This document shows, piece by piece, positions 22,554 through 31,880 of a DNA stretch of 64,000 nucleotides. Under the pieces are notes generated by a model. The model saw only the letters and a list, made by a program, of their open reading frames with translations. It ran no database searches and was not told the DNA's origin. The translations under genes and the position numbers were made by a program. The DNA is from Tamlana crocina (GTDB lineage: Bacteria > Bacteroidota > Bacteroidia > Flavobacteriales > Flavobacteriaceae), in NCBI GenBank assembly GCA_040429635.1, contig CP158972.1, positions 1,808,001 through 1,872,000 of the forward strand, in the 5' to 3' direction. Position 1 is the first letter of the stretch. Each line of letters begins with the position of its first letter.

Positions 22554-24421
22554 TAAAAGGCAATTGATTTTTTTATGGCATCGATACCATTAACAATAGG
22601 TAATTTTAACGATGTTGCTTTCAGGTCTATGGTTAGCTCGGTACCTGGTGCGGGGTGAAGGGTAAAATCTTTATCACTAGAGAAAATCATTAAGCCTATT
22701 TGTTGTCCTTTTTTGATGATTTGATCATCTGGCATTAACTCGAAAGAAATTGTATAGAATTGATGTTTTTCCAGTGGAGTACTATGCCATATTGAGTGAT
22801 TGTTTTGTGGGTCTGCCCATCCGCGGGTTATAATATTGTCTGTTATTTTAACATTTTTTCCTTTGTTCCAAGGGAGTGACACAAGCCAAACAGATAGGTT
22901 AGCTGCTGGTTTGTTGCATGAAAGTTTTATGGTTACTTCAGGAACCCCCGAAAGATGTATGTCGTTATTAAGTTTCGGCGTTGCGTAAAGTAGTCGATGA
23001 TTGCTATACTCTGCTTGAGCTAGTACTTCGCCAGTGAACGAGTAATTATCAATAAGGGTTTCTGTCGCATCTGTGTTTGGAGGTGTTAGGGATAGTGTTC
23101 CCGTTTTAGGTGCTCCTTGGGTTAAATAAAAAGTTACAGGTTTTGCATCTGGGTTTGGATAATTATCGTAAGGTGTAGGATTGGTTTGGTTGTCATTTTC
23201 TCGTACAATCCAAGCTTTGGGAGCGTTTTTTATGTCATTTTGAATGCCGTGTAAGTAATGGGTAAACCATTTGTTCATCATACTTAAAGGCGGTGGTCCA
23301 CCGTGACCATCTTGGTGATAGTAAACATTGGTGTGTAGCCCCATTTCCTGTGCTTTTTTGTATATTCTATAGCTGTGTTCAGGCATTACGTTCCAGTCGT
23401 TAAAACCGTGAGACATAAGCATAGCGGCCTTCATTTTGTCCATATGGTTTAAATAATCTCTCTTTGCCCAAAATTCATTATAATCTCCTGTAATTCTGTC
23501 CATGCCATTTATCATTTCAGAATCTCTTACTGTTGAATTGTTATAAGCTCTTTTGGTTTCATCATTAATGGTGTGTATAAAGTCATATAACACATCGATG
23601 TCTTCCCCCAAATAACCGCCTGGTGATTTAACAAGTCCATTTGATCGATAATAATGATAGTAAGAGGTGTTGGGAGCAATAGGTATAATAACCTCTAAAC
23701 CTTCTACTCCCGTAGTAGCAGCTGCAAGCGGAATGGTTCCGTTGTACGAGGTGCCTGTCATCCCCACTTTACCTGTAGACCAGTAGGCTTTTACTATTTC
23801 ATTGCCATAAGGAGTTTTGTAGCCTGGGCGCCGTCCGCACAGCCAATCTATTACCGCTTTGGGGGCTAAAGATTCATTTATGCCTCCTATGGTGGGAGCA
23901 CCTTGCGAAAGGCCTGTACCCGGTGAAGAGGAATGAACAACTATAAACCCTCGCGGTACCCAAGTTTTAATCTGCGAGTTAGAAATAATCGGTCGGTTTA
24001 TGGTTCCTATTACCTCTGGATGTTTTCTGGGTTTACTTTTTTCACCTAGTTCGTGTTTTACATTCCAGAATGCCTCTTGTGAAAAAGGAGCCCCACCTCG
24101 AGCATAGTATGGACTGGATTCGTAAATTATCGGCAATTTTAAACCTTCTGTTTGGGTTTGTTTGGGGCGGGTAACATCCACATGCATGCGGTCTGGTTTG
24201 CCATCTCCGTCCGTATCGAAATCTGTTTCCACCCAAAGGTCTTCCCTAATCCATTTTGTTTCATCTGAAAATTCTGGAACAATCTGGGTTTCTCCATTTT
24301 TAAAAATTGGAGATGCTTTAGGTTGGTTCTGTGAATTAAGTTCTAGTATTGGAGATGGCAAAATAAACACCAATAATAGAACATAAAATAACTTGCGGAA
24401 CATATATTTGACTGAACTCAT
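22553..24421 (-). CDS. S15 / CocE-NonD family hydrolase
   Basis: A 622-aa alpha/beta hydrolase of the X-Pro dipeptidyl-peptidase (S15) family. N-terminal signal-like helix (about 8-28). Ser225 in 'GTSYNG' is the nucleophile of the G-x-S-Y-x-G motif; the catalytic Asp lies in 'SHGFNDWNV' and the His in 'HQDGHGG'. The C-terminal domain (about 400-620) is the jelly-roll PepX_C domain. Members cleave X-Pro dipeptides or ester/acyl bonds such as cocaine or cephalosporin esters. In a glycan locus it might remove an acyl decoration; that is inference. It is coupled to the PepSY gene by TAATG overlap and lies 26 bp after the BNR gene on the same strand. Confidence 0.88.
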   Translation of the reverse strand: MSSVKYMFRKLFYVLLLVFILPSPILELNSQNQPKASPIFKNGETQIVPEFSDETKWIREDLWVETDFDTDGDGKPDRMHVDVTRPKQTQTEGLKLPIIYESSPYYARGGAPFSQEAFWNVKHELGEKSKPRKHPEVIGTINRPIISNSQIKTWVPRGFIVVHSSSPGTGLSQGAPTIGGINESLAPKAVIDWLCGRRPGYKTPYGNEIVKAYWSTGKVGMTGTSYNGTIPLAAATTGVEGLEVIIPIAPNTSYYHYYRSNGLVKSPGGYLGEDIDVLYDFIHTINDETKRAYNNSTVRDSEMINGMDRITGDYNEFWAKRDYLNHMDKMKAAMLMSHGFNDWNVMPEHSYRIYKKAQEMGLHTNVYYHQDGHGGPPPLSMMNKWFTHYLHGIQNDIKNAPKAWIVRENDNQTNPTPYDNYPNPDAKPVTFYLTQGAPKTGTLSLTPPNTDATETLIDNYSFTGEVLAQAEYSNHRLLYATPKLNNDIHLSGVPEVTIKLSCNKPAANLSVWLVSLPWNKGKNVKITDNIITRGWADPQNNHSIWHSTPLEKHQFYTISFELMPDDQIIKKGQQIGLMIFSSDKDFTLHPAPGTELTIDLKATSLKLPIVNGIDAIKKSIAF

Positions 24422-24447
24422 TTTATAGACTGAATAAACTTAGAAGA

Positions 24448-27021
24448 TTAATTTTTAACTACTTTAATTGTGTGGCTTTTTTCTAAATGCATTTTTAAAA
24501 TGTACACCCCATTGCTTTGGTTGGTTAAGTCTAGGCTTATTTTTCCATTTTGTTGTTTGTAGTTTTTTTGGGATAAAAGCGTACCATTTTCAGAGTACAA
24601 ATCAATATTAACCATGTCTGTTGTAGCGTTGGTTTTTATCTCAAAAATACCAGAAGTAGGGTTGGGAATAACCTTTATTGAAGGGGTTTTATTTTCGCTT
24701 TTTGATATAGACAATAAATCTTCGTTAATTTTAAAGTCCAAAATACCAGAGCCATAGGTTGCGAACCTTACTAAATTTTTAGATTTTATAAATTGCACAT
24801 CTGTAAATTGCACATTGGGTAAGTGGAAACCATCCATTTTATACCATCTGTTATCTTCAGTGGAATAAATCCAAGCACCATCAGTTTCGCATGAAGCGAA
24901 AACGTATTTTCCATTGGGCGAAACCGCTAAGTCTGTTATCCGCGCTACGTTCAGTCCTGTATTTTTATTGGAGAAAGTTAAGCCTCCGTCCTTCGATTCA
25001 AGGAAGATGTTTCCTTTGCCAGCAAAATAAACCGTAGATTCATCAGTTGGGCTAGTAGCTATAACGGTGCGTCGTTTTCTATGTGAATCGTCTTGTCCAG
25101 GCCAAGGGCCAGAATAATTAGAGGTACTGAAACTTTGGCCTCCGTTGGCGGAAAACATGAGCCCTCCATTTTTTAGACCTACATACCATCTGTTGGTATT
25201 GATTTTGGAATAAGCAAAGCTAATGGGTGGGCCTGGAAACACAAATGGATGGAATGATTGCGTAATTGTACCGTTTTGATAAGTATATTTATTTAGTTTG
25301 TTGCCTCCGGCAGGGATGTAAATGGCATCTTCGTTGGTATTAGGAGACGGAACCATGCTTGTGGCCCACCAGCTTGAATAGAAATCTTTTCGTACTACAG
25401 TTCTATAATCTCCACCGTTTGTTACCGAAGCACGACCAATGGTTCCGTAATAATACCAAAACCATACAGACGATTCATCATTTGAAACTTGAACACGTAA
25501 AACATCCGTATTAGCTTCACGGGCTGCATTATAAACATTATCGTTATTAGGAATATCAATAAAGCCCTGGGAGCCCCGATCTTGGTTTGCTGTATAAATT
25601 TTATCGTTTATTTCGCTAGTTGTAGCATCATAGGCCATAATATTTGGTGATCCCGAATTAATAGAGGTCCATGAGTTCCACAACATAGGGTTGCTGGTAT
25701 AGAAACTCCCAAAATCAAATCCAGCAAAAGTAAAATGATCTCCATTTTCTTTATCGTAGATTTTCATGTGTTGTAAGTCCCATACGTAATAACTGCTTAA
25801 ATAATGGTTGTTTTTGCTCCATGTTGCGCCATAGTCTGTAGACATGAACAGTTCTACAAATCCTTTATAACAAATATTAGGTTGTGTTGGATGAACCTCG
25901 GTAACAGGTCGGTCGTTATTACTGTTGGTTTGTAGCCATGTTAGACCTTCGTTATTGGAATAAAAAAGCTTGTTGCCACTACTAATGTAAAAGTGCGTGG
26001 CATTGTTAACATAAGAGCCAAAAACACTGTTGATTGCTGAAAAAGATTGTGTTGTGGTGTGTAGTAGAGAAAAGTCATTGTCGCTTTCGCCCATTTTATA
26101 AACTAAAATTTTAGAATCACTTTTTCTTCTGGCAAAACAATAAATCGTATTGCTGCTGTGTGGTTTGTTTATGCTTACTTCAAAATCAGATTTTTTGAAC
26201 CTAATGCTCGATTCGGTATAGTTTAAGCCGTAATCGGTTGAAATAAATAACCGATCGTAGGCGGTACCGTTAATGTAGCTTCCGCCATGGGCGGTAATCT
26301 TTCTGCCGGAAGGGGTTTTGCTAACCAAGGTTTTGTAATTCCAGGAGCTTTGGAAAAAGGCACCATTTGCATCAATCCAATTTCGGCCTTCATCATCAGA
26401 AAACTCCATGGGGCCATTTGCTTTTTGGTGTAATAATCGAAAACTGTTATCAGGTAGGTTAATACCGTTAAAATCGTCTCCTAATAAGTTTTTTTTGTGG
26501 TTCCTAAGCGACCATTTAATTGGAGCACTTTCGTCAATTTTATATAGATGACCTGCAAATGAAACTACATAAAGCTCTTCGTTCACAGGATCGTAGGTAG
26601 AGCCATCTGCTCGAAACCCACTATCGTCAAATAACGTAAGGTTTTTTTGGTGCCAAGAACCTGTAATGGAGTTGTTGGCGTAAGCGTATTGATTTGGAGC
26701 TTCTTCTATATTGTCGAATTTTAAAAACTCCGTTTCGGAAGATGTCAACACGTCGTAATTTGTAAACTTATATCCTGTATTTTCAAGGGTGTTTCTCCAT
26801 TTTTTATAATCGGCAAGCTCTTTGTTGCTTAGAGTTTTAGGGTCAAAAAGTTCTTCAGGGAGCATGTCTTCTTCTGGTTCTTCCTCGTATTCTTCTTGGT
26901 GCTCTTCAGTTTGTTGGGAAGTAATAGGTGTGTTGGTGTTTTTTAAAAATAGCACCAATGCCAGTAACAGCAGCAATAATAAAAGAGAAACGGTTATAAT
27001 TATTTTTTTTGAAGTTTTCAT
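24448..27021 (-). CDS. Sortilin-like BNR-repeat protein with T9SS sorting domain
   Basis: An 857-aa surface protein. A membrane helix at about 8-27 (signal anchor or signal peptide) is followed by a strongly acidic stretch (about 38-58, many Glu). Residues about 100-770 form a beta-propeller of BNR/Asp-box repeats: 'SDDEGRNW', 'STDYGLNY', 'SNNEGLTW', 'STDYGATW', 'SANGGQSF' and 'SKDGGLTF' are visible. The last 80 residues are a T9SS type A sorting domain ('VIPNPTSGIFEIK', 'GVYILKMHLEKS'). The family includes carbohydrate-active and sialidase-like propellers, but no catalytic triad is clear. It is probably an adhesin or glycan-binding or cleaving surface protein in the GH16 operon, 21 bp downstream of the GH16 gene. 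Confidence 0.82.
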   Translation of the reverse strand: MKTSKKIIITVSLLLLLLLLALVLFLKNTNTPITSQQTEEHQEEYEEEPEEDMLPEELFDPKTLSNKELADYKKWRNTLENTGYKFTNYDVLTSSETEFLKFDNIEEAPNQYAYANNSITGSWHQKNLTLFDDSGFRADGSTYDPVNEELYVVSFAGHLYKIDESAPIKWSLRNHKKNLLGDDFNGINLPDNSFRLLHQKANGPMEFSDDEGRNWIDANGAFFQSSWNYKTLVSKTPSGRKITAHGGSYINGTAYDRLFISTDYGLNYTESSIRFKKSDFEVSINKPHSSNTIYCFARRKSDSKILVYKMGESDNDFSLLHTTTQSFSAINSVFGSYVNNATHFYISSGNKLFYSNNEGLTWLQTNSNNDRPVTEVHPTQPNICYKGFVELFMSTDYGATWSKNNHYLSSYYVWDLQHMKIYDKENGDHFTFAGFDFGSFYTSNPMLWNSWTSINSGSPNIMAYDATTSEINDKIYTANQDRGSQGFIDIPNNDNVYNAAREANTDVLRVQVSNDESSVWFWYYYGTIGRASVTNGGDYRTVVRKDFYSSWWATSMVPSPNTNEDAIYIPAGGNKLNKYTYQNGTITQSFHPFVFPGPPISFAYSKINTNRWYVGLKNGGLMFSANGGQSFSTSNYSGPWPGQDDSHRKRRTVIATSPTDESTVYFAGKGNIFLESKDGGLTFSNKNTGLNVARITDLAVSPNGKYVFASCETDGAWIYSTEDNRWYKMDGFHLPNVQFTDVQFIKSKNLVRFATYGSGILDFKINEDLLSISKSENKTPSIKVIPNPTSGIFEIKTNATTDMVNIDLYSENGTLLSQKNYKQQNGKISLDLTNQSNGVYILKMHLEKSHTIKVVKN

Positions 27022-27042
27022 GTTTTTTAAATGTTAAGCGTG

Positions 27043-29049
27043 TTATTCTTTTATAACTAGTTTGTTTTTGTAGGTAGAGTTGCCATGAACAGTAAAGACG
27101 TATATCCCAGGTGCTAGATTATCTAGTTTTATATTGATTTTGTCTTGTGAAATTGGGATTCGCCCTTCCTTTAGAAGTATTCCATTTATAGAGAATATTT
27201 GCCAAGTTTTATATTCACCACGATAAACCTGTTTAAGAAAAAGCTCGTCATTAAAAGGAGAGGGATAAACGTTAAAATCTGTTTTGGTTTTAAGCTGGGT
27301 ATTTAGCTGTGAATTGTAAGTGCCGTTTAAATAAATTTCGGCAATGTTGGTAAATGGCGAATTATTTACATCGGATAAGGCAACTATTTTAATATACTGG
27401 CATTCTACAGCCTCGTTAAAATAGGTTATTTGTAAAGCCTCGTTACCAAGAAAGGAGCCAACAGATATTGGGCTGCCCCAGTCTGATAGGGTTTTAGATG
27501 CATAAAACTCATATTCTGTAATGTTTCCATTGGTTTTTCCGTCTTGTCTGGGTAAATATTTAAAGGCTTCGATGGTTGCTTGTTCTCCAAGATTAATTTG
27601 AATTTCGTGCGGGTGTGTGGGCTGTTCGTTTGCCCAATCTGTGAACCAAAAGGTATTTGGGTTGTTATCAAATGCATTAACGGCAGGGTTTCCTGTGCCT
27701 TCAGTATCCTCACTATCGGCCATAATTAATTGCCAAGAAGCTTGGTTTAGTTGAGGTGGATAAGTTCCCTTTAGATATAATTCTGCAATATTGGCAAAAG
27801 GGGCACTGTTATTAGCCGCTAAGGAAACCATTTTAACATACCTACATTCTATAGTTTTATTAAAGTTTACAGTTTTAAGGGTGTGGTCTCCAATAAAACT
27901 CCCGCTAGCAATTGGGGCGCCCCAATTTGATGTATTGTTTGTTGCGTAGAATTCATATTGGGTAATGTTCCCGTTGGTATTGTTGTCTTGCCTTGGTAAG
28001 TATTTAAACGCATCTATTTTTGCTTTTTCTCCAAGGTCAATTTGGATTTCGTGAGGATGCTGTGGCTGATTGTTTTTCCATTCTGTATGCCAAAATGTAT
28101 TTGGGTTGTCGTCAAAGGCATTAACGGCAGGGTTTCCTGTGCCTTCTGTGTCTTCGCTATCGGCCATAATTAATCGCCATTTATCTTGTTTTAAAAGGGA
28201 CTCGTCAAGATCGGTTGCCGTGGGTGTTTTCCAAACTCTAATATAGTCTACATGTGTTTCTGTAAGATAACCAATAGGATAGTCTTTAAAGTATTGGTCT
28301 CCGCTAACGCCAAAACTTGCCCCGTTGGACAACCAAAGAAACTCAAGACTTTTTACTACCCATTTAGGGTTTGAATATCGCACTTTAAAAACACCATCAT
28401 AGTAAATATCCATGAAGCTTTCAGTCCAATGAAAACCCCATGTGTGAAATCCGGAATGAATACCAGGGGTATTGAATTGTTTTGTATTGGCTTGATGGTC
28501 TGCTCCGTAACCGTCAATATGTACCACAGATTTTGTGTAGTCTTCAGTCCATGCCGTTTCAAAAATGTCGATTTCAGCACCGTCGTTTGCGGTGCCATCA
28601 ACATTACCCATGTTAGGACTTTGCAACCAAAAAGCTGTATGGGTGCCCTTAGTGGCATCACCTACTTTTATTCGGGCTTCAAAATAGCCGTACTTGGTTA
28701 AATACTTATTATGGCTGTTTATAGATCCGTTAGTCATCGACGAGTTTCCGGTTTTGTACACTTTAAGTATTAAATTTCCATTTTCTACGGAAACGTTCTC
28801 TGGTTTCCACCTCCAATCATCGATTCCTATTTTGGGCCTAGCAGCTCTTGATTTGGTACTGTGGTCTATATTCCACTTGTTTTGGTCGACAATATTTGAG
28901 TTGAATTCGTCACTAAAGTCAAGAATCCAATTGCCATTAATGTGCGGGTTGGATGGTTGAACGTTCTTAGGCGTATTTTCATCTATGTACTGTGAAAAAC
29001 AGGTGTTGATTGATAGAAATAAAAATAGGATTGGTAAAAATTTCCTCAT
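27043..29049 (-). CDS. GH16 endo-glycanase with two discoidin domains and T9SS sorting domain
   Basis: A 668-aa secreted enzyme. Signal peptide (cut near 'CFSQ', residue 20), GH16 domain (about 38-275) with catalytic E159-x-D161-x-x-E164 in 'GAEIDIFETAW', two tandem F5/8-type discoidin domains (about 291-430 and 439-578) and a C-terminal T9SS type A sorting domain (about 590-668). GH16 enzymes cleave beta-1,3 or beta-1,4 glycans such as agar, porphyran, carrageenan or laminarin; which one is not decidable. The enzyme probably makes the first cuts at the cell surface so that SusC/SusD can import the pieces. It is the first gene of the operon with the BNR, S15 and PepSY genes, with a promoter-like box upstream. 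Confidence 0.93.
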   Translation of the reverse strand: MRKFLPILFLFLSINTCFSQYIDENTPKNVQPSNPHINGNWILDFSDEFNSNIVDQNKWNIDHSTKSRAARPKIGIDDWRWKPENVSVENGNLILKVYKTGNSSMTNGSINSHNKYLTKYGYFEARIKVGDATKGTHTAFWLQSPNMGNVDGTANDGAEIDIFETAWTEDYTKSVVHIDGYGADHQANTKQFNTPGIHSGFHTWGFHWTESFMDIYYDGVFKVRYSNPKWVVKSLEFLWLSNGASFGVSGDQYFKDYPIGYLTETHVDYIRVWKTPTATDLDESLLKQDKWRLIMADSEDTEGTGNPAVNAFDDNPNTFWHTEWKNNQPQHPHEIQIDLGEKAKIDAFKYLPRQDNNTNGNITQYEFYATNNTSNWGAPIASGSFIGDHTLKTVNFNKTIECRYVKMVSLAANNSAPFANIAELYLKGTYPPQLNQASWQLIMADSEDTEGTGNPAVNAFDNNPNTFWFTDWANEQPTHPHEIQINLGEQATIEAFKYLPRQDGKTNGNITEYEFYASKTLSDWGSPISVGSFLGNEALQITYFNEAVECQYIKIVALSDVNNSPFTNIAEIYLNGTYNSQLNTQLKTKTDFNVYPSPFNDELFLKQVYRGEYKTWQIFSINGILLKEGRIPISQDKINIKLDNLAPGIYVFTVHGNSTYKNKLVIKE
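27316..27735 (-). repeat. Second discoidin repeat in the GH16 gene
   Basis: Codes for residues about 439-578 and is very similar at DNA and protein level to 27760-28179. Both copies contain the block 'CGGCAGGGTTTCCTGTGCCT'. The period is 148 codons. Confidence 0.85.
27760..28179 (-). repeat. First discoidin repeat in the GH16 gene
   Basis: Codes for residues about 291-430. High DNA similarity to the second copy points to a tandem duplication of one F5/8 domain. Confidence 0.85.
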
Positions 29050-29122
29050 AGTTTCAGCTTTTGTTTAATTTCAGTCAGGTTGGTGTATTGAATTGTTGGA
29101 ATAAGCAGTAATAGTAATCTAC

Positions 29123-29149
29123 CAAACTTAATCACTTCATGTTCTTCAA
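29123..29149 (-). promoter_or_regulatory. Candidate Bacteroidota promoter for the GH16 operon
   Basis: On the - strand, TTG (29149-29147), 16 bases, then TAAGTTTG (29130-29123), a match to the TTG...TAnnTTTG form; spacing is one base shorter than usual. It lies about 74 bases upstream of the GH16 start. The rest of the 29050-29462 gap shows no gene. Confidence 0.45.
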
Positions 29150-29462
29150 ACATGGATGATTTTATTCAATGAATAGATTTTTGTGTTTATTTTGAAGTGT
29201 GATACGGAAATAGGTATACACATTTTGAAATTTAGCAGGACTTGTATGTCACTTTTAAACGTTACTGCGTAAAAATGCTTGTCTAAATAAGGAGTGTTTT
29301 TTATCAATATAAATGCTCCACTCGGTTTATGGGTTGAATGGATTAAGAAGAATTAGAAAAACAGCTAAAAGTTGTAACTAAGAGGCAGGTTAATCTGCTC
29401 TATTCTAATATTGGGGCTTGTTATATTTTAAAATAGGAAAATCGGCTTTTCAAAACAGTTTT

Positions 29463-30347
29463 TTATTTTTGCCAACCATTTTTATATTTCCTAGGGGACT
29501 TGCCCATATATTTTTTAAATATCCTTGAAAAATATAAAGGGTCGTCAAAGCCTACTTTAAAGCTTATTTCCTTTATGCTTAAGTCTGTATAAATTAAATA
29601 CTCGCAGGCTTTTTGTACCTTCTTCAAATTATGGAAAACAATAATAGAATAGCCGGTTCTTTTTTTAAACTTGGTATGTAGGTAAGATTTTGAATAGTTG
29701 AACCTCTCGGAAATGTGGTCTAAGGTGTGGTTTTTTTGTAAGTCGCTTAATAAATATTCCCTAATGGCATTAATAACATTGTCGCCTTGATCTAACTCTT
29801 TTTGCTCCTCGGCGTTGTAATATATAAATGAACTTATAAAGTTAAGAGCCAAGATGTTTGCAAATTCTAAACCATGTTCTAGATTGTTATTATCAAATAA
29901 GTTGAATATCTTATCGAAAGATTCTATATTCTCGGCAGAGAAAGGGATGTTTCTTAAGTTGGTAGGGTTTGATGCATATCTGTTATAAAGTTTAGAGGCC
30001 AGGTTACCGTTAAAATGAAACCAATAAATGCTCCAAGGATCTTTTTTATCTGCTGCATATTCATGTTTAGCGTTTTTAGGAAGAATAAAAAATTGGTTTG
30101 GACTTATCTTTGTTGTGGTATCATTTAGCCTAATTTCTCCTTTTCCTTTGGTGCAATAAATGAAAATATATTGTTTGGCTCCTTTTTTTCGGGTGCGATG
30201 ATGGTGATGGGCGGTTGGATAATATCCTAAATCACTTATGTAAAACGATTTCGTTATTGGGTTTTTTTTAATGGTTTTAATAACAGATTTAGGTAAAGCT
30301 ATCATCTTTTGCCCTAAAAAACCTTCTTTAAGAGTAGTGGTGTTCAT
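29463..30347 (-). CDS. AraC family transcriptional regulator
   Basis: A 294-aa regulator with an N-terminal cupin-like sensor domain (about 35-170: 'YIFIYCTKGKGEIRL', 'NQFFILPKNAKHEY') and a C-terminal double helix-turn-helix (about 190-294) with 'LDHISERFNYSKSYLHTKFK' split over two helices and 'IKEISFKVGFDDPLYFSRIFKK'. Such regulators sense mono- or oligosaccharides in the cytoplasm. It is on the same strand as the GH16 operon, which begins 413 bp downstream of its stop, and downstream of the DUF4861-kduD-kduI terminator. It is the most likely local activator of the locus, because no hybrid two-component regulator or anti-sigma factor is in view. Confidence 0.93.
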   Translation of the reverse strand: MNTTTLKEGFLGQKMIALPKSVIKTIKKNPITKSFYISDLGYYPTAHHHHRTRKKGAKQYIFIYCTKGKGEIRLNDTTTKISPNQFFILPKNAKHEYAADKKDPWSIYWFHFNGNLASKLYNRYASNPTNLRNIPFSAENIESFDKIFNLFDNNNLEHGLEFANILALNFISSFIYYNAEEQKELDQGDNVINAIREYLLSDLQKNHTLDHISERFNYSKSYLHTKFKKRTGYSIIVFHNLKKVQKACEYLIYTDLSIKEISFKVGFDDPLYFSRIFKKYMGKSPRKYKNGWQK

Positions 30348-30631
30348 GTTTAGTTTTGTTGTTTTTTGAAAAATTACATAGGTAAAAGGGATGAGCCTAT
30401 TACAAAAGTATTACTTTTTCAATACATCAATTAAATTTAGAGCTAAATTATAAAAGGTTTTTTTACAGGTTATTCGTTGTTTGTATTCAAAATTGCGTCC
30501 AAAAGATTTTGTATTAGTTTTTTTAACTTGAAGGAGTTAATCTTCAAAATAAAGTCGGAGATTGTTTTAAGGCCTATGCCACATTTTTAATCTAAAGAAT
30601 TCCTAGTCTGCTTGCTACGGGGTCATTCATT

Positions 30632-30670
30632 TAAAAAATCCAAGATTGAATTTCAATCTTGGATTTTTTA
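30632..30670 (-). terminator. Terminator of the kduI-kduD-DUF4861 operon
   Basis: An 18-bp perfect stem (30632-30649 with 30653-30670) with a 3-base loop; on the - strand it ends in a T-rich run. It lies 18 bp after the DUF4861 stop. The rest of the gap 30348-30688 holds the upstream region of the AraC gene and no ORF. Confidence 0.85.
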
Positions 30671-30688
30671 AAATTTTAATCTAATAAA

Positions 30689-31864
30689 TTACTCAGCCCA
30701 ACTCACTTTTAAAGGTGTGTTAATTTGATTTGAAAATTTAGTAAGATAGTTTTCCCACTCTGAAGGAGTTGTGTATTGTTCAGCTTCTTTCCAAGCAAAG
30801 CCAGCGTAATATACCACTTCGTTGTTATTCACTTTTAAATGGGCGTAAGCATTACTTAGGTCTTTGGCTTCGGTGTCATATTTTTCAAAGCCTAAAAAAG
30901 TTCCTTTCTTGGCTACAATGGCCATACCAATTTCAGAATCGGCATGTGGCTGCCAATAGCTTATCCAACCGTTTTCATCGTTACCAGTAACTTCTCCATC
31001 TTTTTCGTGTAAAGTTAAACCAGCGGAAATAGTATCGGTACCTTCAATATGGGTGACGAACTTAGATAGGTTACTACCCAAATCCAAGCTAATGGTTTTC
31101 GATTCCTTAATTTGATTTCCTCCAGCATCCCAAGTTTCGTATTCCAAATGGAAACTGGTACGAATTGGACCCGTAGTAATGGTGCGCCATTTGGTGTAGT
31201 TTTTGGAGAAATAATATGTGGTATCTTGCTTAACGGCAATACCACCGACTCCACGACTCACACCAACATGAAAATTATCCAACCCCTCTGGAGAAGGTTT
31301 GTGGTAAGCACCAGGTTTTTCGGTGTTTTTCTTGTACCAATTATTGATAATGGGGTATTCTACTTTTTTCAACCAGGCGTCAACTCCACTGGAAAGTGTG
31401 CCACCCGGCTTACCATCTTCGACCATTTTTTGGGCAACGGGGCCATAAACTCGAAAGGCTACCTTGTTGTTTTCCCAAGTATAATCGTCGGTACGTTCTG
31501 GTACAAACCTAGAGTAGCAAAGTGTTTCGGCTTTTGGTTTTTCAGCTTCAGTAATCGTCACTATATCAAATGTTTTTTCGGAATTTGCAGCTACTGTTGG
31601 TTGAAATAAAATTTCGTCTAAAGTACCATCTCCGTCAATGTCTACAGTTTGGGTAACTTGTAACTCGCCACTTTCGGCATCTTTAATGCCAATAGTGTTT
31701 AGGTCTTCAACCTTCAAAAACGACTTACTCAGTTCAACTGTTTCCGAAGTTCTTTCAAAATCCAAAGTGTTTTTCACAACAATTGACTTTGTGTTTTCTT
31801 TTTGATTACAAGAAGAAAACAAGGCAGCGCACAAAACACCTGCCCATATTGTGTTTTTATTCAT
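30689..31864 (-). CDS. DUF4861 family lipoprotein
   Basis: A 391-aa protein from the Met at 31864; a longer frame exists upstream but would run into kduD, while this start gives a proper lipoprotein signal ('ALFSSCNQ'). It matches the DUF4861 family: N-terminal beta domain with 'IDGDGTLDEILFQ', then 'YGPVAQKMVEDGKPGG' and 'RGVGGIAVKQD', and a C-terminal 'VVYYAGFAWKEAEQ'. The family occurs in Bacteroidota polysaccharide loci beside uronate genes, where hydrolase or lyase action on uronate oligomers has been proposed; I cannot confirm it. It is the last gene of the operon, 16 bp after kduD, and ends before a strong terminator. Confidence 0.85.
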   Translation of the reverse strand: MNKNTIWAGVLCAALFSSCNQKENTKSIVVKNTLDFERTSETVELSKSFLKVEDLNTIGIKDAESGELQVTQTVDIDGDGTLDEILFQPTVAANSEKTFDIVTITEAEKPKAETLCYSRFVPERTDDYTWENNKVAFRVYGPVAQKMVEDGKPGGTLSSGVDAWLKKVEYPIINNWYKKNTEKPGAYHKPSPEGLDNFHVGVSRGVGGIAVKQDTTYYFSKNYTKWRTITTGPIRTSFHLEYETWDAGGNQIKESKTISLDLGSNLSKFVTHIEGTDTISAGLTLHEKDGEVTGNDENGWISYWQPHADSEIGMAIVAKKGTFLGFEKYDTEAKDLSNAYAHLKVNNNEVVYYAGFAWKEAEQYTTPSEWENYLTKFSNQINTPLKVSWAE

Positions 31865-31880
31865 AGTACTCTGAGTTTTT

